DNA of 64,000 bases from Truepera sp965215315 (GCA_965215315.1 CBDCDB010000008.1:248001-312000), one strand, 5' to 3'; positions 33,695 through 41,681 are shown, counted from the first letter of the stretch. Program-made: numbers and translations. The notes: generated from the letters alone by a model not told the origin.

Positions 33695-35161
33695 TTAGTT
33701 CGCGGGTCTCGGTCTCGCAAAAACTTGTGTGTAGAGGTCACCGGCGCTACCTGCGCCTAGTTCGGTAAAGTTCGGGTTCATGATATTGGCGCAGTGACCG
33801 GGGCTTTTTAGGAGTTCTCTAGCTGCCGCCTCAGCGGTCGAGTAGCCGCGCGCGATGTTTTCGCCTGCGGCCATCCAGGCGTACCCTTCAGCCGTCATCC
33901 GGTCCCAGGGTACCGAACCCACCTTGTAGTTAACCGCGCCCCGCTGGGTTGTATGACCCCAAAACCCGCCGACTCTCATGTCTTCGCTGTGCTTTCTGGC
34001 GGCGGTGTTCAGGCGGCTGTTAAGCTTGAGCGGGCCTGCTGAACCGTAGGCTCTTGTGCCACACGTGTAACCGCTCGCTCTAGCCTCATTGAGAACCCTG
34101 AGAACGGTCTGGGCCTCGTCGTCTCCCGGTGCGGGATCGGTGGGCTCAACCGGGTCTGTGGGCTCTGTAGGCTCAACCGGGTCTGTAGGCTCTGTAGGTT
34201 CAACCGGGTCTGTAGGCTCAACCGGCTCTTCTGTTGTAGGCGGTATGAGCACGGCGTCTATGAGGTGGACAATCCCGTTTGAAGCGGCGATATCGGCCTG
34301 AATAACCTTGACCGCACCGTTTAAGACGACGCCGCCGTCAACCACGCGGACACTGACGTCAGCTCCGGCAAGGGTGGTAATGGCGTCTTTCTGCACGATG
34401 TCCTCGGCGCGGAGCGTGCCTTCGGCGACGTGATAGGTCAAGACTTTGACGAGCGCGTCACCTTCAGGAAGCGCCGCGAGCGCTGCAAACGCGTCGTTGG
34501 TCGGAGCAAAGACGGTAAGGCCACCTTTAACGTCGCTGTCCAACGTTTCAGCTAAACCTGCTTGCTTGACTGCAGCAGCCAAGGTGCTCAGCTCCGGGGT
34601 AGCGGCGGCCAGCTCGAGGATCGTCTTGTCCGCCGGTTTGGGCGGCTTGGGGTCGGCGGGTTTCGCGGTTTTGAGACGCCAGTTTCCCAAGTTATAGCCG
34701 TCCTTGGCGCTGTAGAGCGCAAAGCGTCCGGCTGAGCGGCCGTCTTTTCTGACCTTGCCTTTGCCCCGGATAAACAGCGCGTCTTTGCCCCTCTTTTGTG
34801 AGGCTAAAAAGAGGTAGATTTTGCCCTTGCAAATGAGCCCTTTGGCTTTTAGCGCCTCGCCGCCGTCTAGCTCGAGCACGCCCCTGAGCACGGTATACGC
34901 AGAGTAACGATCGGTTTCGGCGTACTCCGACGTACTTACGACCAAGTTGCCCTTAAGCGGAGTGCCCTCGAGCTTTCCCCGCGTGACCCTCGCCCTAAAT
35001 GGCAAGGTCTGACTCGCGGTCGGCGCGAGGTCGGCGCTCGTCTCCGCCAGGAGCGCTTCGGCGTCGTCGTAGGAGAAGTTGTCTCCCAAGGGCGCGGGCG
35101 GCGCGGCGGTGTTACAGCTTGCCAAGACGAGCATCATCAAGACCAATAACCAACGTTTCAT
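33695..35161 (-). CDS. Lipoprotein with fasciclin and CAP (SCP/PR1-like) domains
   Basis: 488-residue exported lipoprotein. ATG 35161 has GGAGG 8 nt upstream; the lipobox is LVLASC, with Cys as mature residue 1. After a region of about 150 residues with no match I know, a fasciclin domain follows (TILELAAATPELSTLAAAV, LTVFAPTNDAFAAL, LTYHVAEG, NGIVHLIDAVLIPP). Next comes a linker of about 35 residues made of EPT/DPV repeats. The C-terminal CAP domain has VLRVLNEARA, AARKHSEDM, GFWGHTTQRG, AAGENIARG and SPGHCANIMNPNFTELG. Both domains are known in adhesion or cell-surface proteins; their fusion here suggests a cell-envelope or matrix-binding role. Confidence 0.88.
   Translation of the reverse strand: MKRWLLVLMMLVLASCNTAAPPAPLGDNFSYDDAEALLAETSADLAPTASQTLPFRARVTRGKLEGTPLKGNLVVSTSEYAETDRYSAYTVLRGVLELDGGEALKAKGLICKGKIYLFLASQKRGKDALFIRGKGKVRKDGRSAGRFALYSAKDGYNLGNWRLKTAKPADPKPPKPADKTILELAAATPELSTLAAAVKQAGLAETLDSDVKGGLTVFAPTNDAFAALAALPEGDALVKVLTYHVAEGTLRAEDIVQKDAITTLAGADVSVRVVDGGVVLNGAVKVIQADIAASNGIVHLIDAVLIPPTTEEPVEPTDPVEPTEPTDPVEPTEPTDPVEPTDPAPGDDEAQTVLRVLNEARASGYTCGTRAYGSAGPLKLNSRLNTAARKHSEDMRVGGFWGHTTQRGAVNYKVGSVPWDRMTAEGYAWMAAGENIARGYSTAEAAARELLKSPGHCANIMNPNFTELGAGSAGDLYTQVFARPRPAN
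34143..34228. repeat. 27-bp tandem repeat encoding the EPT/DPV linker
   Basis: GGCTCAACCGGGTCTGT-like units begin at 34143, 34170 and 34197 (27-bp period, one T/C change), with a shorter fourth at 34215. They encode a nine-residue period of Val, Glu, Pro, Thr and Asp between the fasciclin and CAP domains. Copy number may vary between strains. Confidence 0.8.
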
Positions 35162-35486
35162 AAGCGGTTTCCTCCACAAGCTAGATTTCAAAAGATAAGA
35201 CCGGGCCGGGTGCGTCAGGTGGTCGTAGGGGAGAGACCAGAATTTAATACTCTTAACTAAAGTCTTATCTTTATCATCTTACACTCTAAATGACTGAGCG
35301 TGAGAAAAATTATAGACAGTCATGAGGCTGATGTAGCAGGGCGGTATTGAGCAGCTTCGTTGGACGCTCCTAGACGTAGCGCCGCGCTGCTTACTGCCTG
35401 CATGGTACGCTGAGTCAGACAACAGACCGACAATCTGCGGGTCAAGCTGTCCACTTTTTGGCAAACTCTAACGTCAAAACCCGGTA
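35162..35486. other. 325-bp intergenic region with a perfect 11-bp inverted repeat
   Basis: No gene is supported between the lipoprotein and the NatB-like gene, both on the minus strand. AAAGATAAGAC (35191-35201) and GTCTTATCTTT (35262-35272) are a perfect inverted repeat 60 bp apart. The left arm, read on the minus strand, contains TATCTT, usable as a -10 box about 35 bp upstream of the lipoprotein start. The AT-rich stretch 35245-35280 may hold further promoter elements. The rest shows nothing recognisable. Confidence 0.45.
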
Positions 35487-36710
35487 TCAAGTTCTGAAGA
35501 GCACGTCTTCGCGCCCAAAACTGCGTAGGGCGAGCCAGAGCAACAGGGCGGCTAAAAGGAGGCTCGAGCCCCACGCCCACAGCGCCAGTTGAAGGTCGAA
35601 CGTCCCTTTTACGGTGTCGTTCATTAAAAGCAGCGTCCCGAATGCGGGCAGCGCGTAGATGACCGGGCTCGAGCCGAAGAAGTCCGAAAATTGCAAGCTT
35701 ACAACCGGCAGCACCAGCACGAGCGACAGCGGCGCGACGTAGCTCTGCGCCTCCTTAAACGACCGGGCGAAAAGCGTGATGGCGATGAGCAGCGCGGCGA
35801 CGAGGGCCGCTAATAGCAGGGCGCTGACGAGCAGGGCGAGCAGTTCTGTGGAACTGACGCTCAAGGTGCCGCCGAGCCCTTGCGCCACCCGGCCCGCGCC
35901 ACCACTGAGCCGCCCGCTGAACGCGACGCTCAAGAGCCAACCACTCCCCAAAAACCCGACCAGCGCCACCGACGCCGCGCTGAGGCCGAACAAGAGCGTT
36001 GCCAAAAACTTGCCGACGACGACCTCGGCGCGCCGTACTGGACTCACCAAAAGCGCCTCCAATGTACCGCGTTCTTTTTCGCCAGCGGTCGCGTCGATAG
36101 CGACCATCTGCCCGCCGGTGAGCGTCCAGATAATGATGAAAAAGGGGATGAGCCAGCCCAATGAGCCGCTCGCCCGCTCCGACGCGGTGCTTGCGTCGCG
36201 GGTCTCGAGCTTCAGTGGGGTGAAGATACGAGGCTCGAGTCCTGCCCGTTCAACCCGTTCCCGTACGAGTGATTTCTCATAGGTCTCGACGGCCCCGGTG
36301 ATTTTTTCGCTCAGGAGTTCGTCTCTGAGTCCGCCGCTCTTACGGTATAGCACGAGCGGCGCGGTTCCGTCACGGAGTTGCGCTGTAAAACCCTGCGGTA
36401 CGCGGAACGCTGCGGCGAACGTCTCGTCACGTACCGACACCTCGGCGTCGTTTACGGCGACTAACCGGATATTTTCACGTTCTAAAGTCTTCACAAAAGC
36501 AGCAGGCAAACGCGCCAAACCCTCTGCGCCGACCGCCGTATCTTTTAGCGCTTCACGCCCGAAAAGTCCGCCCAAGAGGAGTGGCAAGCCGAGCATCACC
36601 AGTGGCAGCACCACGAGCGGAATGAGCAGGTTGGCGAGCACCGCACGGTGGTCTCTCAGGGTAGACAAAACTTCACGGTAGGCGACGGCCCACACGAATC
36701 CCGGCCTCAC
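35487..36710 (-). CDS. ABC-2 type exporter permease, NatB-like
   Basis: 407 residues. One helix at the N-terminus (ANLLIPLVVLPLVMLGLPLLLGG read as part of it), a large external domain of about 150 residues, then six helices: the typical NatB/YhaP layout. The conserved EKERGTLEALLVSPVRRAEVVVGK segment (EKERGTLEALLVSPV) precedes helix 2 of the core. It probably exports Na+ or a small molecule together with the ATPase gene whose stop it overlaps (GTGA). Substrate not determinable. Confidence 0.85.
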   Translation of the reverse strand: MRPGFVWAVAYREVLSTLRDHRAVLANLLIPLVVLPLVMLGLPLLLGGLFGREALKDTAVGAEGLARLPAAFVKTLERENIRLVAVNDAEVSVRDETFAAAFRVPQGFTAQLRDGTAPLVLYRKSGGLRDELLSEKITGAVETYEKSLVRERVERAGLEPRIFTPLKLETRDASTASERASGSLGWLIPFFIIIWTLTGGQMVAIDATAGEKERGTLEALLVSPVRRAEVVVGKFLATLLFGLSAASVALVGFLGSGWLLSVAFSGRLSGGAGRVAQGLGGTLSVSSTELLALLVSALLLAALVAALLIAITLFARSFKEAQSYVAPLSLVLVLPVVSLQFSDFFGSSPVIYALPAFGTLLLMNDTVKGTFDLQLALWAWGSSLLLAALLLWLALRSFGREDVLFRT

Positions 36711-37465
36711 GGTGTCACCTTGTTTGTCGCCTCGTCTGTTTGAACTAAATTACGTTCTACAAGTTTGAAGAAGGCGGCCTCGAGCCCCGTCGCCTCAGCC
36801 TCCCGGATAAGCTCTTCGGGCGTGCCCTGCGTGACCGTTTCGCCGCCGTAGAGAATCGCAACGCGGTGACATAATTCTTCAACCTCGCTCATAACGTGCG
36901 TCGAGTAGAGTACCGTGCGCCCCTCGGCGGCGTAAAGCTTGACGAACTCCAAAACGCTTCGCCGCGCCATCACGTCCAGGCCGGAGGTCGCCTCGTCGAA
37001 GAAGATGATGTCGGGGTCGTGCAGTACCGCCCGCGCGATGACAATTTTCTGCTTCATCCCGGTGGAAAAGTCGCCTGCGCGTTTGTCCAGCGTAGCGCCC
37101 AAGTCTAGCAGGAACCCCAGTTCCTCAATCCGTGCGTCCAGCTGAGCCCGCTTCATCCCGTAAAGCCGTCCAAAATAGCGGAGCGTCTCGCGCCCCGTCA
37201 AACGGTCGTAAAGCCCCATCCCGCCGCTGACGACCCCGATACGCCGCCGCACCCCCTCAGGATTTTTAACTACGTCAAACCCGCCGACTTCGGCGCGCCC
37301 TTCGGTAGGGGAGAGGAGCGTCGCCAGCATCCGCAGGGTCGTCGTTTTACCCGCCCCGTTCGGGCCGAGCAACCCGAACACCTCACCCGGCGAGACCGTA
37401 AACGACACGCCGCGCAGCACGGACGTTTCGCCGAACGTTTTGCCTAGAGCTTCCGCTAAAATCAT
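36707..37465 (-). CDS. ABC exporter ATPase, NatA-like
   Basis: 252-residue ATPase. Walker A LLGPNGAGKTTTLRML, Q-loop replaced region GVVSGGMGLYDRLTGRETL typical of NatA, signature DFSTGMKQKIVIARAVLHDP, Walker B IIFFDEATSGLDV and H-loop STHVMSEVEEL. The frame continues 16 codons upstream, but ATG 37465 is preferred: it has TATGAT 6 nt upstream and begins at the conserved domain start (ILAEALGKTF). Coupled to the permease by a 4-nt overlap. Confidence 0.9.
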   Translation of the reverse strand: MILAEALGKTFGETSVLRGVSFTVSPGEVFGLLGPNGAGKTTTLRMLATLLSPTEGRAEVGGFDVVKNPEGVRRRIGVVSGGMGLYDRLTGRETLRYFGRLYGMKRAQLDARIEELGFLLDLGATLDKRAGDFSTGMKQKIVIARAVLHDPDIIFFDEATSGLDVMARRSVLEFVKLYAAEGRTVLYSTHVMSEVEELCHRVAILYGGETVTQGTPEELIREAEATGLEAAFFKLVERNLVQTDEATNKVTP

Positions 37466-37471
37466 CTTCGT

Positions 37472-37477
37472 ATCATA
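37472..37477 (-). promoter_or_regulatory. Leaderless -10 box of the NatA-like gene
   Basis: TATGAT on the minus strand, 6 nt before ATG 37465. It supports the shorter start. Confidence 0.45.
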
Positions 37478-37658
37478 GGGCGCACGCATGAAGAGGAGGT
37501 TACGGACTTTCACGTGTGACGCCCTAAAAGCTCAGTACGTTTATTAGCTTCAAACAACGTTGCACCACTTCTTCGCCGGCATCATCCCGGAACGTGCGTG
37601 CTAAACTGCGTTTTTCTGAGTGAGAGCGTTTCTGACCAGATGATACTTGCTACGCCTC

Positions 37659-38444
37659 ATGTATGATGAAGCCGTGCCCGACCACGACTTTGGCGCTCTG
37701 GACAGCTTGCAGCTGATTCCACGTTTGCTGCACAGCGTCGCCGACCCTGATACGCACCTGACGCTTTTGGGCCGCGACCTCACCGCGCCGATGTTGCCGC
37801 TAGCTGACGCATTAGGGAACGACGCTGGGACGCTGAGTTTGCTGGACGCTGAACTGCTCATGGCGCAAGACGGTGCGTTTCCGGCGGTTTTGCCCCTGTT
37901 AAAACCCGAAAAGATGGGGTTGCTGATGCCGAAAGTCAGGAAGTTGGTGGCGCGTGGGGTGCCGGGGTTTGTGCTCGACCTGACCGCGTTCGCCGAATCG
38001 CCACCTTATGGGGGGCTCGAGTTTCACCCCCGTACCCGTGAAGACCTGGCCGAACTGCGGGCCGCTGCCGGGGTTCCGCTGTGGCTTTACGGCGTCAGTA
38101 GCGTATCCGACGCCGAAGTTGCGAGTGAAGCGGGTTTGGAGGCCGTCGTCGTCAACACCGGAGCCGGGATATTCTTGGGCGCACCCGCAACCGCCGAAGT
38201 CTTCCCCGACATCTTCGACGCGGTAGCCGGGACGATTTCGGTTTATGCGGGCGGCCCGGTGCGGAGCGGCGTCGACGTCTTTCGTTATCTCGCTCTCGGC
38301 GCAGAAGCCGTGGTCGTGGACACCGACCGTTCGCTCGTAAATTTACGGGCCGAACTCACCTACGCGATGCGGTTGACGGGCTGCGGCACCCTCGCTGATA
38401 TTTCATATGAAGCGATTTTTGCGCCGCTTTTTGGTGAGATTTAG
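37659..38444 (+). CDS. Short FMN-dependent alpha-hydroxyacid oxidase-like protein lacking catalytic residues
   Basis: 261 residues, against 350-400 for active family members. The fold is recognisable: LDSLQLIPRLLHSVADPDTHLTLLGRDLTAPM at the start (first part LDSLQLIPRLLHSV), VPLWLYGVSSVSDAEVASEAG, VVVNTGAGIFLGAPATAEVFP, and YAGGPVRSGVDVFRYLALGAEAVVV. In active enzymes these positions read LKGV, SNHGGRQLDGAPAT and DGGIRRGTDV; so the catalytic Lys is Tyr, the base His and its Arg are gone, and the Asp before GG is Ala. One FMN-phosphate arginine (PVRSG) remains. It may bind FMN or a ligand without oxidising hydroxyacids. Start could also be TTG 37647. Confidence 0.7.
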   Translation: MYDEAVPDHDFGALDSLQLIPRLLHSVADPDTHLTLLGRDLTAPMLPLADALGNDAGTLSLLDAELLMAQDGAFPAVLPLLKPEKMGLLMPKVRKLVARGVPGFVLDLTAFAESPPYGGLEFHPRTREDLAELRAAAGVPLWLYGVSSVSDAEVASEAGLEAVVVNTGAGIFLGAPATAEVFPDIFDAVAGTISVYAGGPVRSGVDVFRYLALGAEAVVVDTDRSLVNLRAELTYAMRLTGCGTLADISYEAIFAPLFGEI

Positions 38445-38716
38445 CCGAGCGGTACTGCTTCTATGGGTCTACCTTTGAGTACCCAAACGACGCAGTTCTC
38501 GAGTTTTTCACTAAACGTTTGGGTATCAACCCAAAAGAATTCAAGAGATTGCCGGTTTGCCTCAGCGACCCTTTCAGCCTCTGCTAGACACGTTGTAAAC
38601 GCCCCTTTAACTTCTACCTCCGAGTAGCTCGGTTCTGTTGCTAGCGTTTGCGGTTGCGCTGACGCCGCGCCGCAAAAGAGGATAAGTCCAACTAAACCGC
38701 CTAGAACTCGTTTCAT
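38441..38716 (-). CDS. Small exported protein of unknown function
   Basis: 91 residues with a clear signal peptide (MKRVLGGLVGLILFCGAASAQ, cleavage after ASA) and GGAGGAG 6-7 nt before the ATG. The mature part of about 70 residues has two cysteines (FTTCLAEAERV and LENCVVWVLKG) that could bridge. I do not recognise a family. It ends 4 nt inside the convergent FMN-like gene. Confidence 0.7.
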   Translation of the reverse strand: MKRVLGGLVGLILFCGAASAQPQTLATEPSYSEVEVKGAFTTCLAEAERVAEANRQSLEFFWVDTQTFSEKLENCVVWVLKGRPIEAVPLG

Positions 38717-38859
38717 CCCTGCTCCTCCCGGTTATTAAAGTGTTGAGAGTATAGCTGATACGGGCCTCTACCGGATTAAAAACTCTAGCGTTTGGAGGCC
38801 CGGAACCGCGTCACTGCCACGCTGATTTTGTCGGGCTCATCAACGCCTAAACGCTACGC

Positions 38860-38910
38860 TTGACCTTTGACTTCTGACCGTTGACTTCTGCAAAAGCGCT
38901 ACCCTATACT
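38860..38910 (+). promoter_or_regulatory. Promoter of the alpha/beta-hydrolase gene with repeated TTGACTTCTG
   Basis: TTGACT (38881-38886), 18 bp, TATACT (38905-38910), then 7 nt to the ATG: a strong leaderless promoter. TTGACTTCTG occurs at 38867-38876 and again at 38881-38890, with a TTGACC at 38860, so the -35 lies in a small direct-repeat array that may be an activator site. Confidence 0.65.
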
Positions 38911-38917
38911 CCGGGTC

Positions 38918-40120
38918 ATGAGCGTCCCAAGCCTAACCAAAGCCGTCAAACTACCGCTATTTGTGCTGCTAGGCGCGTTTTCGCTGACAGGATGTGCCCA
39001 GCAAACGACGCCCGCGACCTCCGAACCCGTGCAGCTCGAGACGCCCTCAGGCACCTTGTACGGCACTTTGGAAATGCCGTCGGGTAAAGGGCCTTTCACG
39101 GTCGCTCTCATCCACCCCGGCTCCGGCCCGACCGACCGCGACGGCAACGCCGGGGTTGTACAACTAGACAACCTCAAACTGCTCGCCGAAGCCCTCGCCC
39201 GTAGCGGCGTCGCCAGCGTGCGCGTTGACAAGCGCGGCGTCGGTGAGAGTGCGGCGGCGACCACTTCGGAGGCGGCTTTGCGGTTTGACACCTACGTCGA
39301 GGACACTACCCAGTGGTTGAGACAGCTCGGGGGAGACCCCCGTTTCAACACCGTTGCCGTGGTCGGGCACAGCGAAGGCGCACTCATCGGGCTCATCGCT
39401 GCGAAGCGGGCCGACGCCGACGTGTACGTCTCTATCGCCGGTGCCGGTGAGCGGGCGAGTAATACCTTGCGCCGCCAGCTTAGCCAGCAGCTTCCGGAAA
39501 CACTGATGCAGGAGGTTGACGCCCTTCTAAAGCGTCTAGAGGCGGGGGAGGTCGTTGACCCACTGCCGGAGAGCATTGCCAACATCCCTGTGCTTGCCGG
39601 TCTCTTCCGCCCCAGCGTCCAGCCCTACCTCATAAGCTGGTTTCGGTACGACCCCGCGCAAGAAATAAGCACCCTGGATATACCTGCGCTTATCGTTCAG
39701 GGTACGACGGATTTGCAGGTTTCCGAGGAGGACGCGCGGAAGCTTAAAGAAGCGCAACCGGACGCCGACTCGGTTCTCATACCGGGGATGAACCATGTAT
39801 TCAAGGAAGCGCCCGCAGACCCTGTGGCGAATCAGGCAACCTACACCAACCCAGATTTGCCGCTTGCTGACGGGCTGGTGGAGCCGCTCGTTACCTTTTT
39901 AGAAAAAACAAGTAAACCTCATGGCTACAGAAAAACCCTAGCGTTTCAGCGCTCGGAGCCGCTTCGCCGCCTCTTCCGCGCCGATTTCGCCGCGCTCGAG
40001 CAGCCCCAAAATATCGGTACGCTCCCCCCGCACCTCCTGCGCTTCGGGCGGCGATTCGTACCCGAGCGAACGGAGCAGCCCGTCAAAACGGCTCCGCACG
40101 GTGGGATACGACACCCCTAA
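38918..40120 (+). CDS. Alpha/beta-hydrolase lipoprotein with an abnormal C-terminal extension
   Basis: Exported lipoprotein esterase/hydrolase, lipobox LTGC at about residue 26. Family marks: HPGSGPTDRDGN (oxyanion region), DKRGVGES, nucleophile elbow VVGHSEGALIG (Ser), IVQGTTDLQVSEEDA (Asp) and GMNHVFKEA (His). The natural end should be near VEPLVTFLEK, at about 39905. The remaining 65 or so residues are antisense to the DUF2089 gene, overlap it by 183 nt and have no hydrolase character. This points to a lost stop or small indel near 39910-39940. Product up to LVTFLEK is probably functional. Confidence 0.82.
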   Translation: MSVPSLTKAVKLPLFVLLGAFSLTGCAQQTTPATSEPVQLETPSGTLYGTLEMPSGKGPFTVALIHPGSGPTDRDGNAGVVQLDNLKLLAEALARSGVASVRVDKRGVGESAAATTSEAALRFDTYVEDTTQWLRQLGGDPRFNTVAVVGHSEGALIGLIAAKRADADVYVSIAGAGERASNTLRRQLSQQLPETLMQEVDALLKRLEAGEVVDPLPESIANIPVLAGLFRPSVQPYLISWFRYDPAQEISTLDIPALIVQGTTDLQVSEEDARKLKEAQPDADSVLIPGMNHVFKEAPADPVANQATYTNPDLPLADGLVEPLVTFLEKTSKPHGYRKTLAFQRSEPLRRLFRADFAALEQPQNIGTLPPHLLRFGRRFVPERTEQPVKTAPHGGIRHP

Positions 40121-40318
40121 AATCCGCTCGACCTCTTTTAAGTTGCCGCGTACTCGCAGGAAGAGCCGCATGAACTCGAGGTTTTCCGGACTCAACATGG
40201 CAAACTCGTTGGGTGTAAAACGCCCTTCGATAGCGACGCCGCTGGTGGGACACTCGAGCCTTGTGACCTCCATCGGGTCGCCCGTCACCGGGCAGCGGGT
40301 TGGCATCGGCAAGCTCAT
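39938..40318 (-). CDS. DUF2089 family DNA-binding-like protein
   Basis: 126 residues. The DUF2089 pattern is clear: ECPTSGVAIEGRF, LSPENLEFMRLFLRVRGNLK, EVERILGVSYPTVRSRFDGL (helix-turn-helix-like). Relatives usually have two CPxC knuckles for zinc; here they read CPVT and CPTS, so half the cysteines are missing. The tail (LLERGEIGAEEAAKRLRAL) is SHOCT-like and resembles the start of the next protein. Last gene of a three-gene coupled operon; likely the regulator of, or a partner to, the DUF4097 protein. Confidence 0.85.
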   Translation of the reverse strand: MSLPMPTRCPVTGDPMEVTRLECPTSGVAIEGRFTPNEFAMLSPENLEFMRLFLRVRGNLKEVERILGVSYPTVRSRFDGLLRSLGYESPPEAQEVRGERTDILGLLERGEIGAEEAAKRLRALKR

Positions 40319-41292
40319 ACGTCCGCCCGGACGGTTACGTCGCCTGCGATGAGGTGCAGCTCGAGGCGAGCCTCACCCGCGCCCAGCGTGCCTTCAAAGT
40401 TTCCGCCGACGAAGCCGCCGTTACGGGAGAAGGTTGGCGGCAGGGTCAAATCGCCGCAGGTTGCGCTGCCGGAAACTGTCACCGACGCGCCCGCCAGAAA
40501 GGTCAGGTTGACGTCGCCTGAGGTCGTGCGGAGCCGCTGTTCGCCCGCTCGAGGGCGTAATTTTGCGGTAACGTCCCCGGCTGTGACCGTCAGGTCAACG
40601 GTTTCGGTGTCCGTAAGCCTGAAATCGCCCCCCGTAAAACTCCCTTTTACGGCCCTGACGCCGCGAACCTCACCGTCGCCCGCAGCAATGCGAAGGTCTA
40701 GGCCCACGTTTTCGGGAAGGCGCACCTTGACGTCTCCGGCAGCCTGATGAAGCCGGGTCAGCCAATTTCCCTCACTTTTGGCCTCCGGCGGGGTGCGGAT
40801 GAGGTAGCCCGTTTCGGTGCGCTCCAGAGTTGCTTTGCCCGTTACCACCGGGCTGTTGAGCGCAGGGTCGGTCTCGACCGAAAGGTCGCCGCAAAATCCG
40901 CTCAGTTTGACCCACTGCTGCACCGTGCTTTCAATTTTTTGGGGCGTTTGAGGCGTTTTAGGTAGCTGCGGCGGTAAGGGCAGCGCTGAAGTCGGAGGCT
41001 GCGGAGGTTGCACAGGTTTTAAGTCGGTAAGACCTAATTCTTCATCTGTAACCGCTTTACTTAGCGACGTGAGTTCGGTAAGACCTAAATTATCGCCGTC
41101 GTCAGAAGCTGAGTTATTTGGAGTATTCAGTGAAGTTTCTGATGTTGAAAATGGTTTCTCCCGGATATTGCTGCTCCCTTCTTCTAACGCTGCAAAAAGA
41201 ATCTCGGCTTCGTCCTGGGTTATGCGGCCCGACTCTAACAGCGCCTGCACGCGGGCGTGTTCGGTGGAACTGTTCTGATTGGCGTCACTCAT
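40315..41292 (-). CDS. DUF4097-type (YvlB-like) protein with SHOCT-like N-terminus
   Basis: 325 residues. The N-terminus RVQALLESGRITQDEAEILFAALEE resembles the short helical module of YvlB/SHOCT proteins (first 20: RVQALLESGRITQDEAEILF). A Ser/Asn- then Pro-rich linker follows (to about residue 125). The last 200 residues form a repetitive beta-solenoid with GDxxV/GDV turns (AAGDVKVRLPENVGLDLRIA, TAGDVTAKL, TSGDVNLTFL, IAGDVTVRA), the DUF4097 putative-adhesin fold. Coupled at both ends by ATGA overlaps. No membrane segment is seen. Confidence 0.82.
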   Translation of the reverse strand: MSDANQNSSTEHARVQALLESGRITQDEAEILFAALEEGSSNIREKPFSTSETSLNTPNNSASDDGDNLGLTELTSLSKAVTDEELGLTDLKPVQPPQPPTSALPLPPQLPKTPQTPQKIESTVQQWVKLSGFCGDLSVETDPALNSPVVTGKATLERTETGYLIRTPPEAKSEGNWLTRLHQAAGDVKVRLPENVGLDLRIAAGDGEVRGVRAVKGSFTGGDFRLTDTETVDLTVTAGDVTAKLRPRAGEQRLRTTSGDVNLTFLAGASVTVSGSATCGDLTLPPTFSRNGGFVGGNFEGTLGAGEARLELHLIAGDVTVRADV

Positions 41293-41480
41293 AAAATCTC
41301 CTTTGGGGTGGGTTGAGGCTCGAGCCTCTCAGCAACCCCACGCAACTGCGCGGCGAGGGCTGAGCGCCATAAAGGGTGAGCTGTGTGCCGTAAAAGCCGG
41401 TGGGTTTCAGCTTCTTGTTGAAACGACTGAGCACGGGCTTTGGCTTCTTCGACTTCGGCGTAAAACCTGCTGGCGTCCAT
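41289..41480 (-). CDS. Small helical protein heading the DUF4097-DUF2089 operon
   Basis: 63 residues, strongly helical and charged (FYAEVEEAKARAQSFQQEAE), no known family. AAGGAGG stands 3-4 nt before the ATG, a classic promoter precedes it, and its stop overlaps the next start, so it is a real gene. Possibly an assembly partner or modulator of the two following proteins. Confidence 0.7.
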   Translation of the reverse strand: MDASRFYAEVEEAKARAQSFQQEAETHRLLRHTAHPLWRSALAAQLRGVAERLEPQPTPKEIL

Positions 41481-41498
41481 GTTGCCTCCTTTTGCTAA

Positions 41499-41527
41499 AA
41501 GATAAACCTAAAGTATAAAAATGTCAA
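41499..41527 (-). promoter_or_regulatory. Consensus sigma-70 promoter of the small protein-DUF4097-DUF2089 operon
   Basis: On the minus strand: TTGACA (41527-41522), 17 bp, TATCTT (41504-41499), then AAGGAGG and the ATG at 41480. The transcript leader would be only about 11 nt. Confidence 0.8.
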
Positions 41528-41668
41528 ATAAAAATCGCTGAATGTAAAACTTACTTTGATATTTTCGTATATACAAAATTAAGATCATACCACTTGCAAA
41601 AGTGTTGAGGGGGGCTCGAGTCCTCCCAAATCGTCCGATAGGGGGAGGTTTTAGCGCAGGCGTCTTGG

Positions 41669-41674
41669 TATCTT
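41669..41674 (+). promoter_or_regulatory. Leaderless -10 box of the second MFS gene
   Basis: TATCTT, 7 nt before the ATG at 41682. No -35 of note. Part of an AT-rich divergent region (41505-41600) shared with the minus-strand operon. Confidence 0.45.
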
Positions 41675-41681
41675 TGACGTT

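Noticed and set aside
37601..37861. Minus-strand 86-codon frame at the start of the FMN-like gene
   Set aside because: Antisense to the recognisable oxidase-fold N-terminus, no start signal.
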